Shown: piece by piece, positions 1 through 5,347 of the stretch | How the letters are laid out: each line of letters begins with the position of its first letter | Position numbering within the stretch: position 1 is the stretch's first letter | Source of the DNA: an uncultured Lachnospiraceae bacterium | GTDB taxonomy: Bacteria > Bacillota > Clostridia > Lachnospirales > Lachnospiraceae | Reading direction: 5' to 3' | Length of the DNA stretch: 7,932 bases | NCBI GenBank assembly: GCA_902783765.1 | Contig: CACZSB010000197.1 | Location: 1 to 7,932 of the forward strand | The notes under the pieces: model-generated | What the model was told of the DNA's origin: nothing | Database searches by the model: none | What the model saw: the letters and a program-made list of their open reading frames with translations, nothing else | Position numbers and translations under genes: made by a program

Positions 1-867
1 ATCGACCTTTTCGTCAAGGTGTTGGTACCGGATGAAGCGGTAAAGGCCGTGCTGACATACTCTTGTCCGGATTCCATCGTACCGACTGAGCATGAGTATA
101 TCTTTGCTGAATTGAGCAAAGACAGCAAGGATCGCTACAATCTGGTGGTGGAGAATATCCCTGCCAAGGAGATGACGGAAACCTTCACCTTGGTAATTCT
201 GGATGCCAACGATCAGCCTTTAGGCTTAGTAATAAGTGATAAGGTGGCAAAGGTGGGCATCATTGAAGGAACGAACTATCTCGTATCGGTAGCGGATTAT
301 GTCAGATTTGTAATTGATGCAGCGAGTAATGACGCTGACAAAAACCTGGCCAAGGCACTGTTGAACTTTGGAACCATGTCACAGTTCGCCTTAGGGTACA
401 ACACTGACAATCTGGCCATCAATGATTCAGATCTCCAGGATGAGATGAAAGCTGCCATGGACGCGGTGCAGGCTGACCCGGCCTATAACGGAACATTCCC
501 GGAGGGAGATGATAAAGCCAATCTTGGATATCGGAGCATGTCCCTGAATCTAGAGGGTGAATTCCAGATATTCCTGAGTTTCAATAATCCTGTTGAAGCC
601 ACGGAAAATGGAACGGCTCTGAATCTCGTACCGTACGGCAGTCGCTATCGTGTGGTGCTCGAGGGAATCCTGGCGCGTGAATTAGACAAAGAGCATACAG
701 TGCTTGTCACTGACGGAACGAATGAGTTTACCTTCAAGTTCTGTGCGCTGAGCTTTGCCAACATGGTATTGGAATCCCAGAATACTTCTGAGAATGACAA
801 GAACCTGGCCAAGGCCCTGTACCTGTACTTTGAAGCGGCTGTGGCCGTGCTGGGTGGTGGTAATTAA
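1..867 (+). CDS. Secreted/surface protein C-terminal module, 5'-truncated by window edge
   Basis: The reading frame is open from base 1 and ends at a TAA at 865-867, giving 288 visible residues. The GTG at 19 is an internal codon, because the matching region of the downstream paralogue (1111-3300) lies at its residues 442-729. The two proteins differ at roughly 43 of 288 positions (about 85% identity) with no insertion or deletion. The visible part holds two related units. Each has an extended beta-rich stretch followed by a helical LAKAL motif: LAKALLNFGTMSQ with GYNTDN after it, then LAKALYLYFEAAVAVLG near the C-terminus. From memory, this resembles the 'LxKALLNYGAAAQ...FGYNTDNLA' module found at the ends of many clostridial extracellular proteins; its function is unknown. 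By analogy with the paralogue, the missing N-terminus probably holds a signal peptide and a DUF6273 domain. No LPXTG anchor is present. The gene is followed by a strong terminator. Confidence 0.85.
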   Translation: MDLFVKVLVPDEAVKAVLTYSCPDSIVPTEHEYIFAELSKDSKDRYNLVVENIPAKEMTETFTLVILDANDQPLGLVISDKVAKVGIIEGTNYLVSVADYVRFVIDAASNDADKNLAKALLNFGTMSQFALGYNTDNLAINDSDLQDEMKAAMDAVQADPAYNGTFPEGDDKANLGYRSMSLNLEGEFQIFLSFNNPVEATENGTALNLVPYGSRYRVVLEGILARELDKEHTVLVTDGTNEFTFKFCALSFANMVLESQNTSENDKNLAKALYLYFEAAVAVLGGGN

Positions 868-910
868 TTCCAACCAACACAGCTGAGTACAGAGGCTGAA
901 AGAGAAAAGG

Positions 911-946
911 AGGCCCGCAGTCGGAAACGGCTGCGGGTCTCTTTTA
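911..946 (+). terminator. Rho-independent terminator after first surface-protein gene
   Basis: A 13-bp stem pairs 911-923 with 928-940 around a GAAA tetraloop at 924-927 and is followed by CTTTTAT. Two G-T wobbles are present. It lies 43 bases after the stop codon. The terminator after the paralogue has the same loop and a covarying stem, which supports selection on the structure. Confidence 0.9.
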
Positions 947-948
947 TA

Positions 949-978
949 TTGACAGAACACCTTGAAAAAGGGTACATT
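949..978 (+). promoter_or_regulatory. Candidate promoter for the 1111-3300 gene
   Basis: TTGACA at 949-954 is followed after 18 bases by TACATT at 973-978, a 4/6 match to the -10 consensus. The -35 hexamer touches the tail of the preceding terminator. If it is used, the transcript would carry a leader of about 125 bases that includes the short repeats at 1030-1076. The -10 is weak, so this is tentative. Confidence 0.35.
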
Positions 979-1029
979 ATCTTTGGACACTTGGAACAAA
1001 AAAAGATGAAATCGATTCAAAAATGCATA

Positions 1030-1076
1030 TTATCCTGAGCGAATAGCGGTGTCATCCTGAGCGAAACGAAGGATCC
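1030..1076. repeat. Two copies of a short REP-like repeat
   Basis: The core ATCCTGAGCGAA occurs twice, beginning at 1032 and 1054. The second copy is complete and closes as a small hairpin: ATCCT at 1054-1058 pairs with AGGAT at 1070-1074, with an inner CG-AAA-CG. From memory, TCATCCTGAGCGAA..CGAAGGATC is a recurrent dispersed intergenic element in several bacterial genomes. The first copy is incomplete and lacks the closing arm. Both lie in the presumed leader of the downstream gene. Confidence 0.55.
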
Positions 1077-1110
1077 CATGCACAATTATCGAAAGGCAGG
1101 TTCTTGAAAC

Positions 1111-3300
1111 ATGAGAAAAAATGCAGGAGTTTTCTTAAGCTTTTTGCTGGTTTTTGCCATGGTAGCCGGGCTGCTGCCGCTGCCCGCTATGAACCGGCCG
1201 GTTCAGGCAGCAGGAAGCAAGGGAACAGGCAAGGCTATTCAGCTGGTGAAAAATGGAACGGCAGACAATATTACAGGGGCTCAAACCAGCGTTATCCATT
1301 TTGGAAACTACAGGCAAAGCAGTCCCGCGGCTTCTTCCACTTACAAGGCGCATATTAAATGGCGGGTGTTGGAAAATGCCAACGGCCAGCTGTTTTTGTT
1401 ATCGGATCAAAATCTGGATATCATGAATTATAATCAGACCAGCGAAATAGTAACCTGGGAAACAAGTACCATACGATCCTGGTTAAACGCTTATGGCACA
1501 TCCTCCGTGGAAAGCAGCTATGCTCCTTTTATCAGGACCGCCTTTAACGCAAAGGAGCAGGAAGCCATAGCAGTGACGCAGGTGAGGAATCCTTATAATT
1601 CTGTTTATGAGACAGGGGGAGACAATGATACGAATGATAAGATTTTCCTGCTGTCCATAGAAGAGGTGTTGAATACAGACTACGGCTTTACGAATAATAA
1701 TGATGCCACAAACACGCGGACAGCCACGAATACAGCCTATGTGGACGGTGGAGGAAAATGGGGTACTTCGGGCGTTAATACCTGGTGGCTGCGCACCTAT
1801 AGCAGATTCGGAAGCAACCAGTCAAAGCTTTATGTCGGGCGTGACGGAAGTTTCCTCACATACGCTATAATGCCTGAAATGGGACGCAGAGCCGTGCGAC
1901 CTGCCTTGAAAATTGACCTAAGTCAGGTGCTTTTTACATCGGCTACTGCCCCTGATGAATGTAATGCCCCGGGCGGGAAAACGGCCAATGGGGGAAATGT
2001 CGGTTCACTTGCTCCGGTTGAGAATTATACTGGCAATTCCTGGAAGCTGACCCTTTTGGATCCGGCAAGAAACGGTTTTAAGGCATACTTTGAAAGCAGA
2101 AATGACGATATCATAAGCGTGAGATACAGCGGTGCCGTGACCGGCACGAACGAATATATCTCCGCAATTATTGTCGACGACGCTGGGGCCATCACTTACT
2201 ACGGCAGAATTGAAAAGCTTTCGAATGCATCATATGCCAGCGGAAGCGTTAGCATAGATGTGAGCGGCAAAATGAAGGCCGCTGACAAGCTCTATGTATT
2301 CAACGAGCAGCATAACGGAACCCATTTGCCTCAAAGACCTTACTATCATGATTTTGACACGGATTACGCCTCAGATTTACAGGAAATTGTCCCCGCCACC
2401 ATCGATACCGTGGCCTTGACCCTGGGCAACCGGATCGACCTTTTCATCAAGGTGATGGTACCGGATGAGGCGGTAAAGGCCGTGCTGACTTACTCTTGTC
2501 CGGATTCCATCGTACCGACTGAGCAGGAGTATATCTTTGCTGAAATGAGCAAAGACAGTAAGGATCGTTACAACTTAATTGTGGAGAATATCCCTGCCAA
2601 GGAGATGACAGAAACCGTCAGCATGGTGATCCTGGATGCCAATGATCAGCCTTTAGGCTTAGTTTTAAGTGATAAGGTAACAAATGCGGGCAGCATTGAA
2701 GGGACGAGCTTTAAAACATCCATAGCAGATTATGTCAGATTTGTAGTTGATGCAGTGGGTAATGACGCTGACAGGAGCCTGGCAAAAGCGCTGCTGAACT
2801 TTGGTACCATGTCACAATACGCCTTAGGGTACAACACTGACAATCCGGCCATCAATGATTCGAGTCTCCAGGCTGAGATGAATGCCGCCATGGCAGGGGT
2901 AAAGGCGAATCCGGCCTATAACGGAACATTCCCGGAGAGAGATGACAAAACCAACCTGGGATACCGGAGCATGTCCCTGAATTTGGAGGGTGAATTCCAG
3001 ATCTTCTTGAGTTTCAATAATCCTGTTGAAGCTACGGAAAATGGAATTGCTCTGAAACTCGTACCGTATGGCAGTCGCTATCGTGTGGTGCTCGAGGGCA
3101 TACTGGCGCGTCAGTTGAGCAAAGAGCATACAGTGAAAGTAACCTATGGAACGAATGAATTCACCTTAAAGTTCTGCGCGCTGAGCTTTGCCAACATGGT
3201 ATTGGAATCCCAGAACACTTCTGAGCATGACAAGAACCTGGCCAAGGCTCTGTACATGTATTTCGAAGCAGCGGTGGCCGTGCTGGGTGGTGGTAATTAA
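1111..3300 (+). CDS. Secreted DUF6273-domain protein with duplicated clostridial C-terminal module (729 aa)
   Basis: Residues 1-33 form a Sec signal peptide: RKN n-region, hydrophobic VFLSFLLVFAMVAGLLPL, and probable cleavage around VQA-AG. Residues about 60-270 match DUF6273 in pattern: IHFGNY at 62-67, IKWRVLE at 82-88, WETSTIRSWLN at 116-126, WWLR at 225-228, and a closing AVRPALKIDL at 261-270. This fold is related to sulfatase-modifying/C-type-lectin-like domains and is usually extracellular. Residues about 305-425 form a separate beta-rich linker domain. Residues 434-572 and 618-726 are two diverged repeats, each with an RY(N/R)-V-E/L-E-(N/G)I strand and a terminal LAKAL helix. The start is ATG 1111, preceded by an imperfect ribosome site (AAAGGCAGG, 1092-1100). 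There is no cell-wall anchor motif, so the protein is probably secreted or held non-covalently. It forms a tandem pair with the truncated upstream gene. Its ligand or activity is unknown. Confidence 0.9.
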   Translation: MRKNAGVFLSFLLVFAMVAGLLPLPAMNRPVQAAGSKGTGKAIQLVKNGTADNITGAQTSVIHFGNYRQSSPAASSTYKAHIKWRVLENANGQLFLLSDQNLDIMNYNQTSEIVTWETSTIRSWLNAYGTSSVESSYAPFIRTAFNAKEQEAIAVTQVRNPYNSVYETGGDNDTNDKIFLLSIEEVLNTDYGFTNNNDATNTRTATNTAYVDGGGKWGTSGVNTWWLRTYSRFGSNQSKLYVGRDGSFLTYAIMPEMGRRAVRPALKIDLSQVLFTSATAPDECNAPGGKTANGGNVGSLAPVENYTGNSWKLTLLDPARNGFKAYFESRNDDIISVRYSGAVTGTNEYISAIIVDDAGAITYYGRIEKLSNASYASGSVSIDVSGKMKAADKLYVFNEQHNGTHLPQRPYYHDFDTDYASDLQEIVPATIDTVALTLGNRIDLFIKVMVPDEAVKAVLTYSCPDSIVPTEQEYIFAEMSKDSKDRYNLIVENIPAKEMTETVSMVILDANDQPLGLVLSDKVTNAGSIEGTSFKTSIADYVRFVVDAVGNDADRSLAKALLNFGTMSQYALGYNTDNPAINDSSLQAEMNAAMAGVKANPAYNGTFPERDDKTNLGYRSMSLNLEGEFQIFLSFNNPVEATENGIALKLVPYGSRYRVVLEGILARQLSKEHTVKVTYGTNEFTLKFCALSFANMVLESQNTSEHDKNLAKALYMYFEAAVAVLGGGN

Positions 3301-3378
3301 TTCCAAGCTACACAACTGAGAGCAGGGGCTGAAAAGGAAAAGGGGGTTCGCAGTCGGAAACGGCTGCGAGCCTTCTAT
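2434..3378 (+). repeat. Duplicated block, copy 2 (C-terminal module plus terminator)
   Basis: This is the partner of the block at 1-946. Both copies keep the GGGGN C-terminus context, the TTCCAA...CACA.CTGAG sequence after the stop codon, and the CAGTCGGAAACGGCTG hairpin core. Confidence 0.9.
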
Positions 3379-3380
3379 CT
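3345..3380 (+). terminator. Rho-independent terminator after the 729-aa protein gene
   Basis: A 12-bp stem pairs 3345-3356 with 3361-3372 around the GAAA loop at 3357-3360. The tail TTCTATCTATATT is moderately T-rich. Against the terminator at 911-946, one C-G pair has become T-A, one C-G has become T-G, and one G-T has become G-C. The stem is therefore preserved by compensatory change. Confidence 0.85.
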
Positions 3381-3570
3381 ATATTTCCCCCAAAGAACAT
3401 CACATCATAGATAGTATTCAATTAACGGTTGGGTCATTCGATATAGCAAAGTACATTTTCGCACTTTTCAACAAAAATGATACGCCGGATAATACACATT
3501 TCAATATCTATTATCCTCAAAAAACTGCACAAATCAAATAATCTTCGAAACGTCTCTGCCACTTCAGAGT
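3381..3570. other. Noncoding AT-rich spacer
   Basis: No credible open reading frame, RNA gene or strong hairpin is visible here on either strand. Together with the terminator before it and the motif array after it, it makes up the 376-base gap between two genes. Confidence 0.6.
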
Positions 3571-3574
3571 ATTC

Positions 3575-3617
3575 ATTCACTAGTTCAGTGAATATTCACT
3601 TTATATTCACTATTCAC
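3575..3617. promoter_or_regulatory. ATTCAC(T) operator array upstream of the AlbA_2 gene
   Basis: ATTCAC(T) occurs directly at 3575, 3594, 3605 and 3612, and inverted (AGTGAAT) at 3587. The inverted copy makes two overlapping dyads: ATTCACT-N5-AGTGAAT (3575-3593) and the perfect 14-bp palindrome AGTGAATATTCACT (3587-3600). The array ends two bases before the -35 hexamer. This geometry suits a dimeric DNA-binding repressor or activator. The regulator could be the AlbA_2 protein itself or an unlinked factor; the sequence does not decide. Confidence 0.65.
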
Positions 3618-3619
3618 AA

Positions 3620-3647
3620 TTGACAAAGCGAATTTTGTGAGTATAAT
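3620..3647 (+). promoter_or_regulatory. Consensus sigma-A promoter for the AlbA_2 gene
   Basis: A perfect TTGACA at 3620-3625 and a perfect TATAAT at 3642-3647 are separated by 16 bases. Transcription would start near 3654, giving a leader of only about 23 bases that contains the AAGGAGGT ribosome site at 3665-3672. Such a strong promoter next to a motif array implies repression under some conditions. Confidence 0.85.
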
Positions 3648-3676
3648 ACAATCAGAAATACAGCAAGGAGGTCCTC

Positions 3677-4972
3677 ATGGTATTCGAAACCGAAAATCTG
3701 GAATTTAAATCTCAGTTTACCGAGGAGATTTATAAAGAAGTGATTGCTTTTGCCAACACAGAGGGGGGCATTGTCTATGTGGGCATAGACAACAATGGAA
3801 ATGTGGTGGGTTTGACTGATATTGATAAGGAATATACCCGTATTACCAATGGCATCCGCGATGCGATCATGCCGGATGTTACTATGTTTGTGCGCTTTAC
3901 TGTGCAGGACAATAAAGTGGTACGCATTACTGTAGGAGAGGGGACAAACAAGCCCTACTATCTTAAGGGAAAAGGTTTGAAGCCCAGCGGTGTTTTTGTT
4001 CGCCAGGGCACATCCAGCGTCCCGGCCTCTCCAGAACAGATTCGTCAAATGATTAAGGAGAGCGACGGCGATACCTTCGAAGAGAATCGTTCTCTGGAGC
4101 AAGCGTTGAGCTTTGAGGCGGCTCAAAGGGCATTCCATCTATATGGTGTGGAATTCAATTCGGGAAAGTATCACTCCCTTGGTATCACACAAAAAAAGGA
4201 CAGCATTTATACCAATCTTGCTTTGATACTTTCTGACCAGTGTACCCATACCATCAAAATTGCCGTTTTCAGAGACGAAGCCTGCACAGAATTTAGGGAC
4301 AGCAAGGAGTTTGGAGGCTCTGTCTTCAAGCAATTCGAGGACAGTGTAAACTATCTTGCCCTGTGCAACAAAACAAGTTCTGTCATCAAAGGCGTGATAC
4401 GAACGGATAAACAGGATTATCCCGAAGAGGCCATCCGTGAAGCTCTGTTAAATGCCATCGTGCACCGGGATTACAGCTTCAGCGGCAGCATTATTATTAA
4501 TGTTACCGACAATAAAATGGAGTTTATTTCCCTGGGCGGTCTTCTGCCCGGTCTTTCTCCCGACGATATTCGCTCCGGCATTTCTCAGCCGAGAAACAAA
4601 AAGCTGGCCGAGGTATTTCATCGCCTGCGCCTGATTGAAAGCTATGGAACCGGCATTCGCAGAATATTCAGGCTATATGCGGATTGTCCCGAGCAGCCTC
4701 AAATCGAAGTGACCTCCAATACATTCAAGATTGTTTTGCCCAATATGAATACTGCTCCTGTTGTAGAAACGGGGTACACTTCATCTGTAACGCCGCAGAT
4801 GAAAAAAGTGCTTAAACATATCAAGGAAAATGGGCAGATCAGCGAGAAAGAAATCGGCGACCTGCTGGGATTGAAAAAGACCCGTTCCTTTACCCTGGCT
4901 AAGCAGATGCGGGATCTGGGACTGATTAGAGTCGTGGGCCGGGGAGAAAACAAAGAATATCTGCTGGAATAG
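3677..4972 (+). CDS. AlbA_2 (Schlafen-type) / RecG-C-like ATPase / winged-helix protein (431 aa)
   Basis: The start is ATG 3677, five bases after AAGGAGG. Residues about 4-115 are an AlbA_2 domain (ENLEFKSQ at 6-13, IAFANTEGGIVYVGIDNNG at 23-41, FVRQGTSS at 107-114), associated with nucleic-acid binding. Residues about 245-355 match the HATPase_c_4 / 'ATP-dependent helicase RecG C-terminal' family: EAIREALLNAIVHRDYS at 251-267 carries the ATPase-type N box, and ESYGTGIRRIF at 321-331 is the glycine motif. Residues about 371-431 form a winged helix (QISEKEIGDLLGLKKTRSFTLAKQMRDLGLI, split 387-417). This is the COG2865-type architecture, usually annotated as a putative transcriptional regulator; true function is rarely shown. 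It is a single-gene unit between the surface-protein pair and the RiPP operon. Autoregulation through the ATTCAC array is an inference. Confidence 0.88.
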   Translation: MVFETENLEFKSQFTEEIYKEVIAFANTEGGIVYVGIDNNGNVVGLTDIDKEYTRITNGIRDAIMPDVTMFVRFTVQDNKVVRITVGEGTNKPYYLKGKGLKPSGVFVRQGTSSVPASPEQIRQMIKESDGDTFEENRSLEQALSFEAAQRAFHLYGVEFNSGKYHSLGITQKKDSIYTNLALILSDQCTHTIKIAVFRDEACTEFRDSKEFGGSVFKQFEDSVNYLALCNKTSSVIKGVIRTDKQDYPEEAIREALLNAIVHRDYSFSGSIIINVTDNKMEFISLGGLLPGLSPDDIRSGISQPRNKKLAEVFHRLRLIESYGTGIRRIFRLYADCPEQPQIEVTSNTFKIVLPNMNTAPVVETGYTSSVTPQMKKVLKHIKENGQISEKEIGDLLGLKKTRSFTLAKQMRDLGLIRVVGRGENKEYLLE

Positions 4973-5052
4973 CCGATAAACCTATGATTGTTTCTTCATC
5001 ATTGGCAGGCAGGGAAACACCATGATGAGATGTGAGAAGTAGAGAAAAAAAC

Positions 5053-5086
5053 TTGACAAGCAGAGTATATGGCGGTAGATTATACT
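5053..5086 (+). promoter_or_regulatory. Promoter of the RiPP operon
   Basis: TTGACA at 5053-5058 is exact. At 17 bases, TAGATT (5076-5081) is a 4/6 -10 match. The better hexamer TATACT (5081-5086) lies at 22 bases, too far for ordinary use. The -10 choice is therefore ambiguous and the promoter may depend on an activator. It precedes the precursor gene with a leader of roughly 45-50 bases. Confidence 0.65.
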
Positions 5087-5103
5087 CGATGGTTTTTAGC
5101 CAT

Positions 5104-5117
5104 TAATCGCGCGATTA
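5104..5117. promoter_or_regulatory. Perfect 14-bp palindrome in the precursor leader
   Basis: TAATCGCGCGATTA is its own reverse complement. It lies just downstream of the -10 region and about eight bases before the GGGAGG ribosome site at 5125-5130. The position suits a roadblock-type operator. As RNA it would give only a 5-bp stem with a GCGC loop, so a DNA site seems more likely. Confidence 0.5.
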
Positions 5118-5139
5118 TAAAAGAGGGAGGTACCGTGTC

Positions 5140-5250
5140 ATGGAAAAGTATGAAGTTGCAGAAATCACCATTATCGAATTCGAAGCGGAGGATGTGATTA
5201 CTGCTTCTAATTGTGGTGGAGGTGATAACCACTGGTGTCCGTTTGATTGA
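5140..5250 (+). CDS. RiPP precursor peptide, Cys-Gly-Asp-rich (36 aa)
   Basis: ATG 5140 follows GGGAGG (5125-5130) by nine bases, and the frame ends at TGA 5248-5250. Residues 1-23 are an acidic leader (MEKYEVAEITIIEFEAEDV, then ITAS) with seven Glu or Asp and alternating hydrophobics. Residues 24-36 are the likely core, NCGGGDNHWCPFD. The core has two cysteines, each followed by an aspartate: C25-GGG-D29 (CX3D) and C33-PF-D36 (CX2D). It sits immediately before a radical SAM/SPASM maturase. Short leaders ending in 'EDVITxS' are common, from memory, in clostridial precursors of this kind. Known ranthipeptides such as freyrasin carry CX3D motifs in which Cys sulfur is joined to the Asp beta carbon. 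The same chemistry here is an inference; sactionine links or simple disulfides are alternatives. The leader/core boundary is a guess, and no double-glycine leader pattern fits well. Confidence 0.82.
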   Translation: MEKYEVAEITIIEFEAEDVITASNCGGGDNHWCPFD

Positions 5251-5258
5251 TCAGTGGT
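5228..5258 (+). other. Hairpin spanning the precursor stop codon
   Basis: ACCACTG at 5228-5234 pairs with CAGTGGT at 5252-5258. Two further inner pairs (one wobble) are possible, with a 13-base loop that holds the TGA region. It may protect the precursor mRNA 3' end or influence the ratio to the downstream gene. Half of the stem is coding, so chance is possible. Confidence 0.35.
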
Positions 5259-5284
5259 GGATTGGATTATCTATTGATGTGGGG

Positions 5285-5312
5285 GACGTTGCAATCTTTT
5301 GCAGCGTCTTCT
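5285..5312 (+). terminator. Attenuator-like hairpin between precursor and maturase genes
   Basis: GACGTTGCAA (5285-5294) pairs with TTGCAGCGTC (5299-5308) over 10 bp with one wobble and a TCTT loop. The tail TTCTGCTTTG is only partly T-rich. It lies 34 bases after the precursor stop and before the maturase ribosome site. Partial termination here would give more precursor than enzyme transcript, a usual arrangement in RiPP operons. Confidence 0.6.
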
Positions 5313-5333
5313 GCTTTGAGTAATTGAAGTTAC

Positions 5334-5339
5334 AAGGAG
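5334..5339 (+). promoter_or_regulatory. Ribosome binding site fixing the maturase start at 5348
   Basis: AAGGAG stands eight bases before ATG 5348. An in-frame TTG at 5324 lies upstream of this site and has no ribosome site of its own, so the longer form is rejected. Confidence 0.8.
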
Positions 5340-5347
5340 TTGCGAAT

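Larger units (their letters stand above)
1..946 (+). repeat. Duplicated block, copy 1 (C-terminal module plus terminator)
   Basis: Bases 1-867 align without gaps to 2434-3300 at a constant offset of 2433. Similarity continues through the 3' untranslated segment into the terminator hairpin and then fades. Silent and amino-acid changes are spread throughout, so the duplication is not very recent. Conservation past the stop codon shows that whole transcription-unit ends were copied. Confidence 0.9.

Noticed and set aside
682..1020. 112-aa minus-strand open frame across the first terminator
   Set aside because: It overlaps a conserved coding module and a terminator and has no domain pattern.
1104..1358. 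84-aa plus-strand frame starting just before the 729-aa gene
   Set aside because: It is out of frame with a clear signal peptide and DUF6273 sequence and lacks protein-like composition.
3575..3617. ATTCAC repeats as a CRISPR or iteron-type origin
   Set aside because: The units are six to seven bases at irregular spacing and no replication or Cas gene is nearby; an operator fits better.
3614..4138. 174-aa minus-strand open frame opposite the AlbA_2 gene
   Set aside because: It is antisense to a gene with clear domain motifs and shows no recognisable family; it also covers the promoter region.
4996..5028. Hairpin TCATCATTGG / CCATGATGA as terminator of the AlbA_2 gene
   Set aside because: The stem is bulged with a 14-base loop and no T tract follows, so it is not convincing as a terminator.
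5140..5250. Double-glycine leader with C39-type cleavage after GG in CGGG
   Set aside because: Cleavage there would discard the first Cys and leave nine residues, and the usual hydrophobic leader pattern before GG is absent.
5324..5347. TTG start at 5324 adding eight residues to the maturase
   Set aside because: No ribosome site precedes it, and AAGGAG is placed correctly for ATG 5348.
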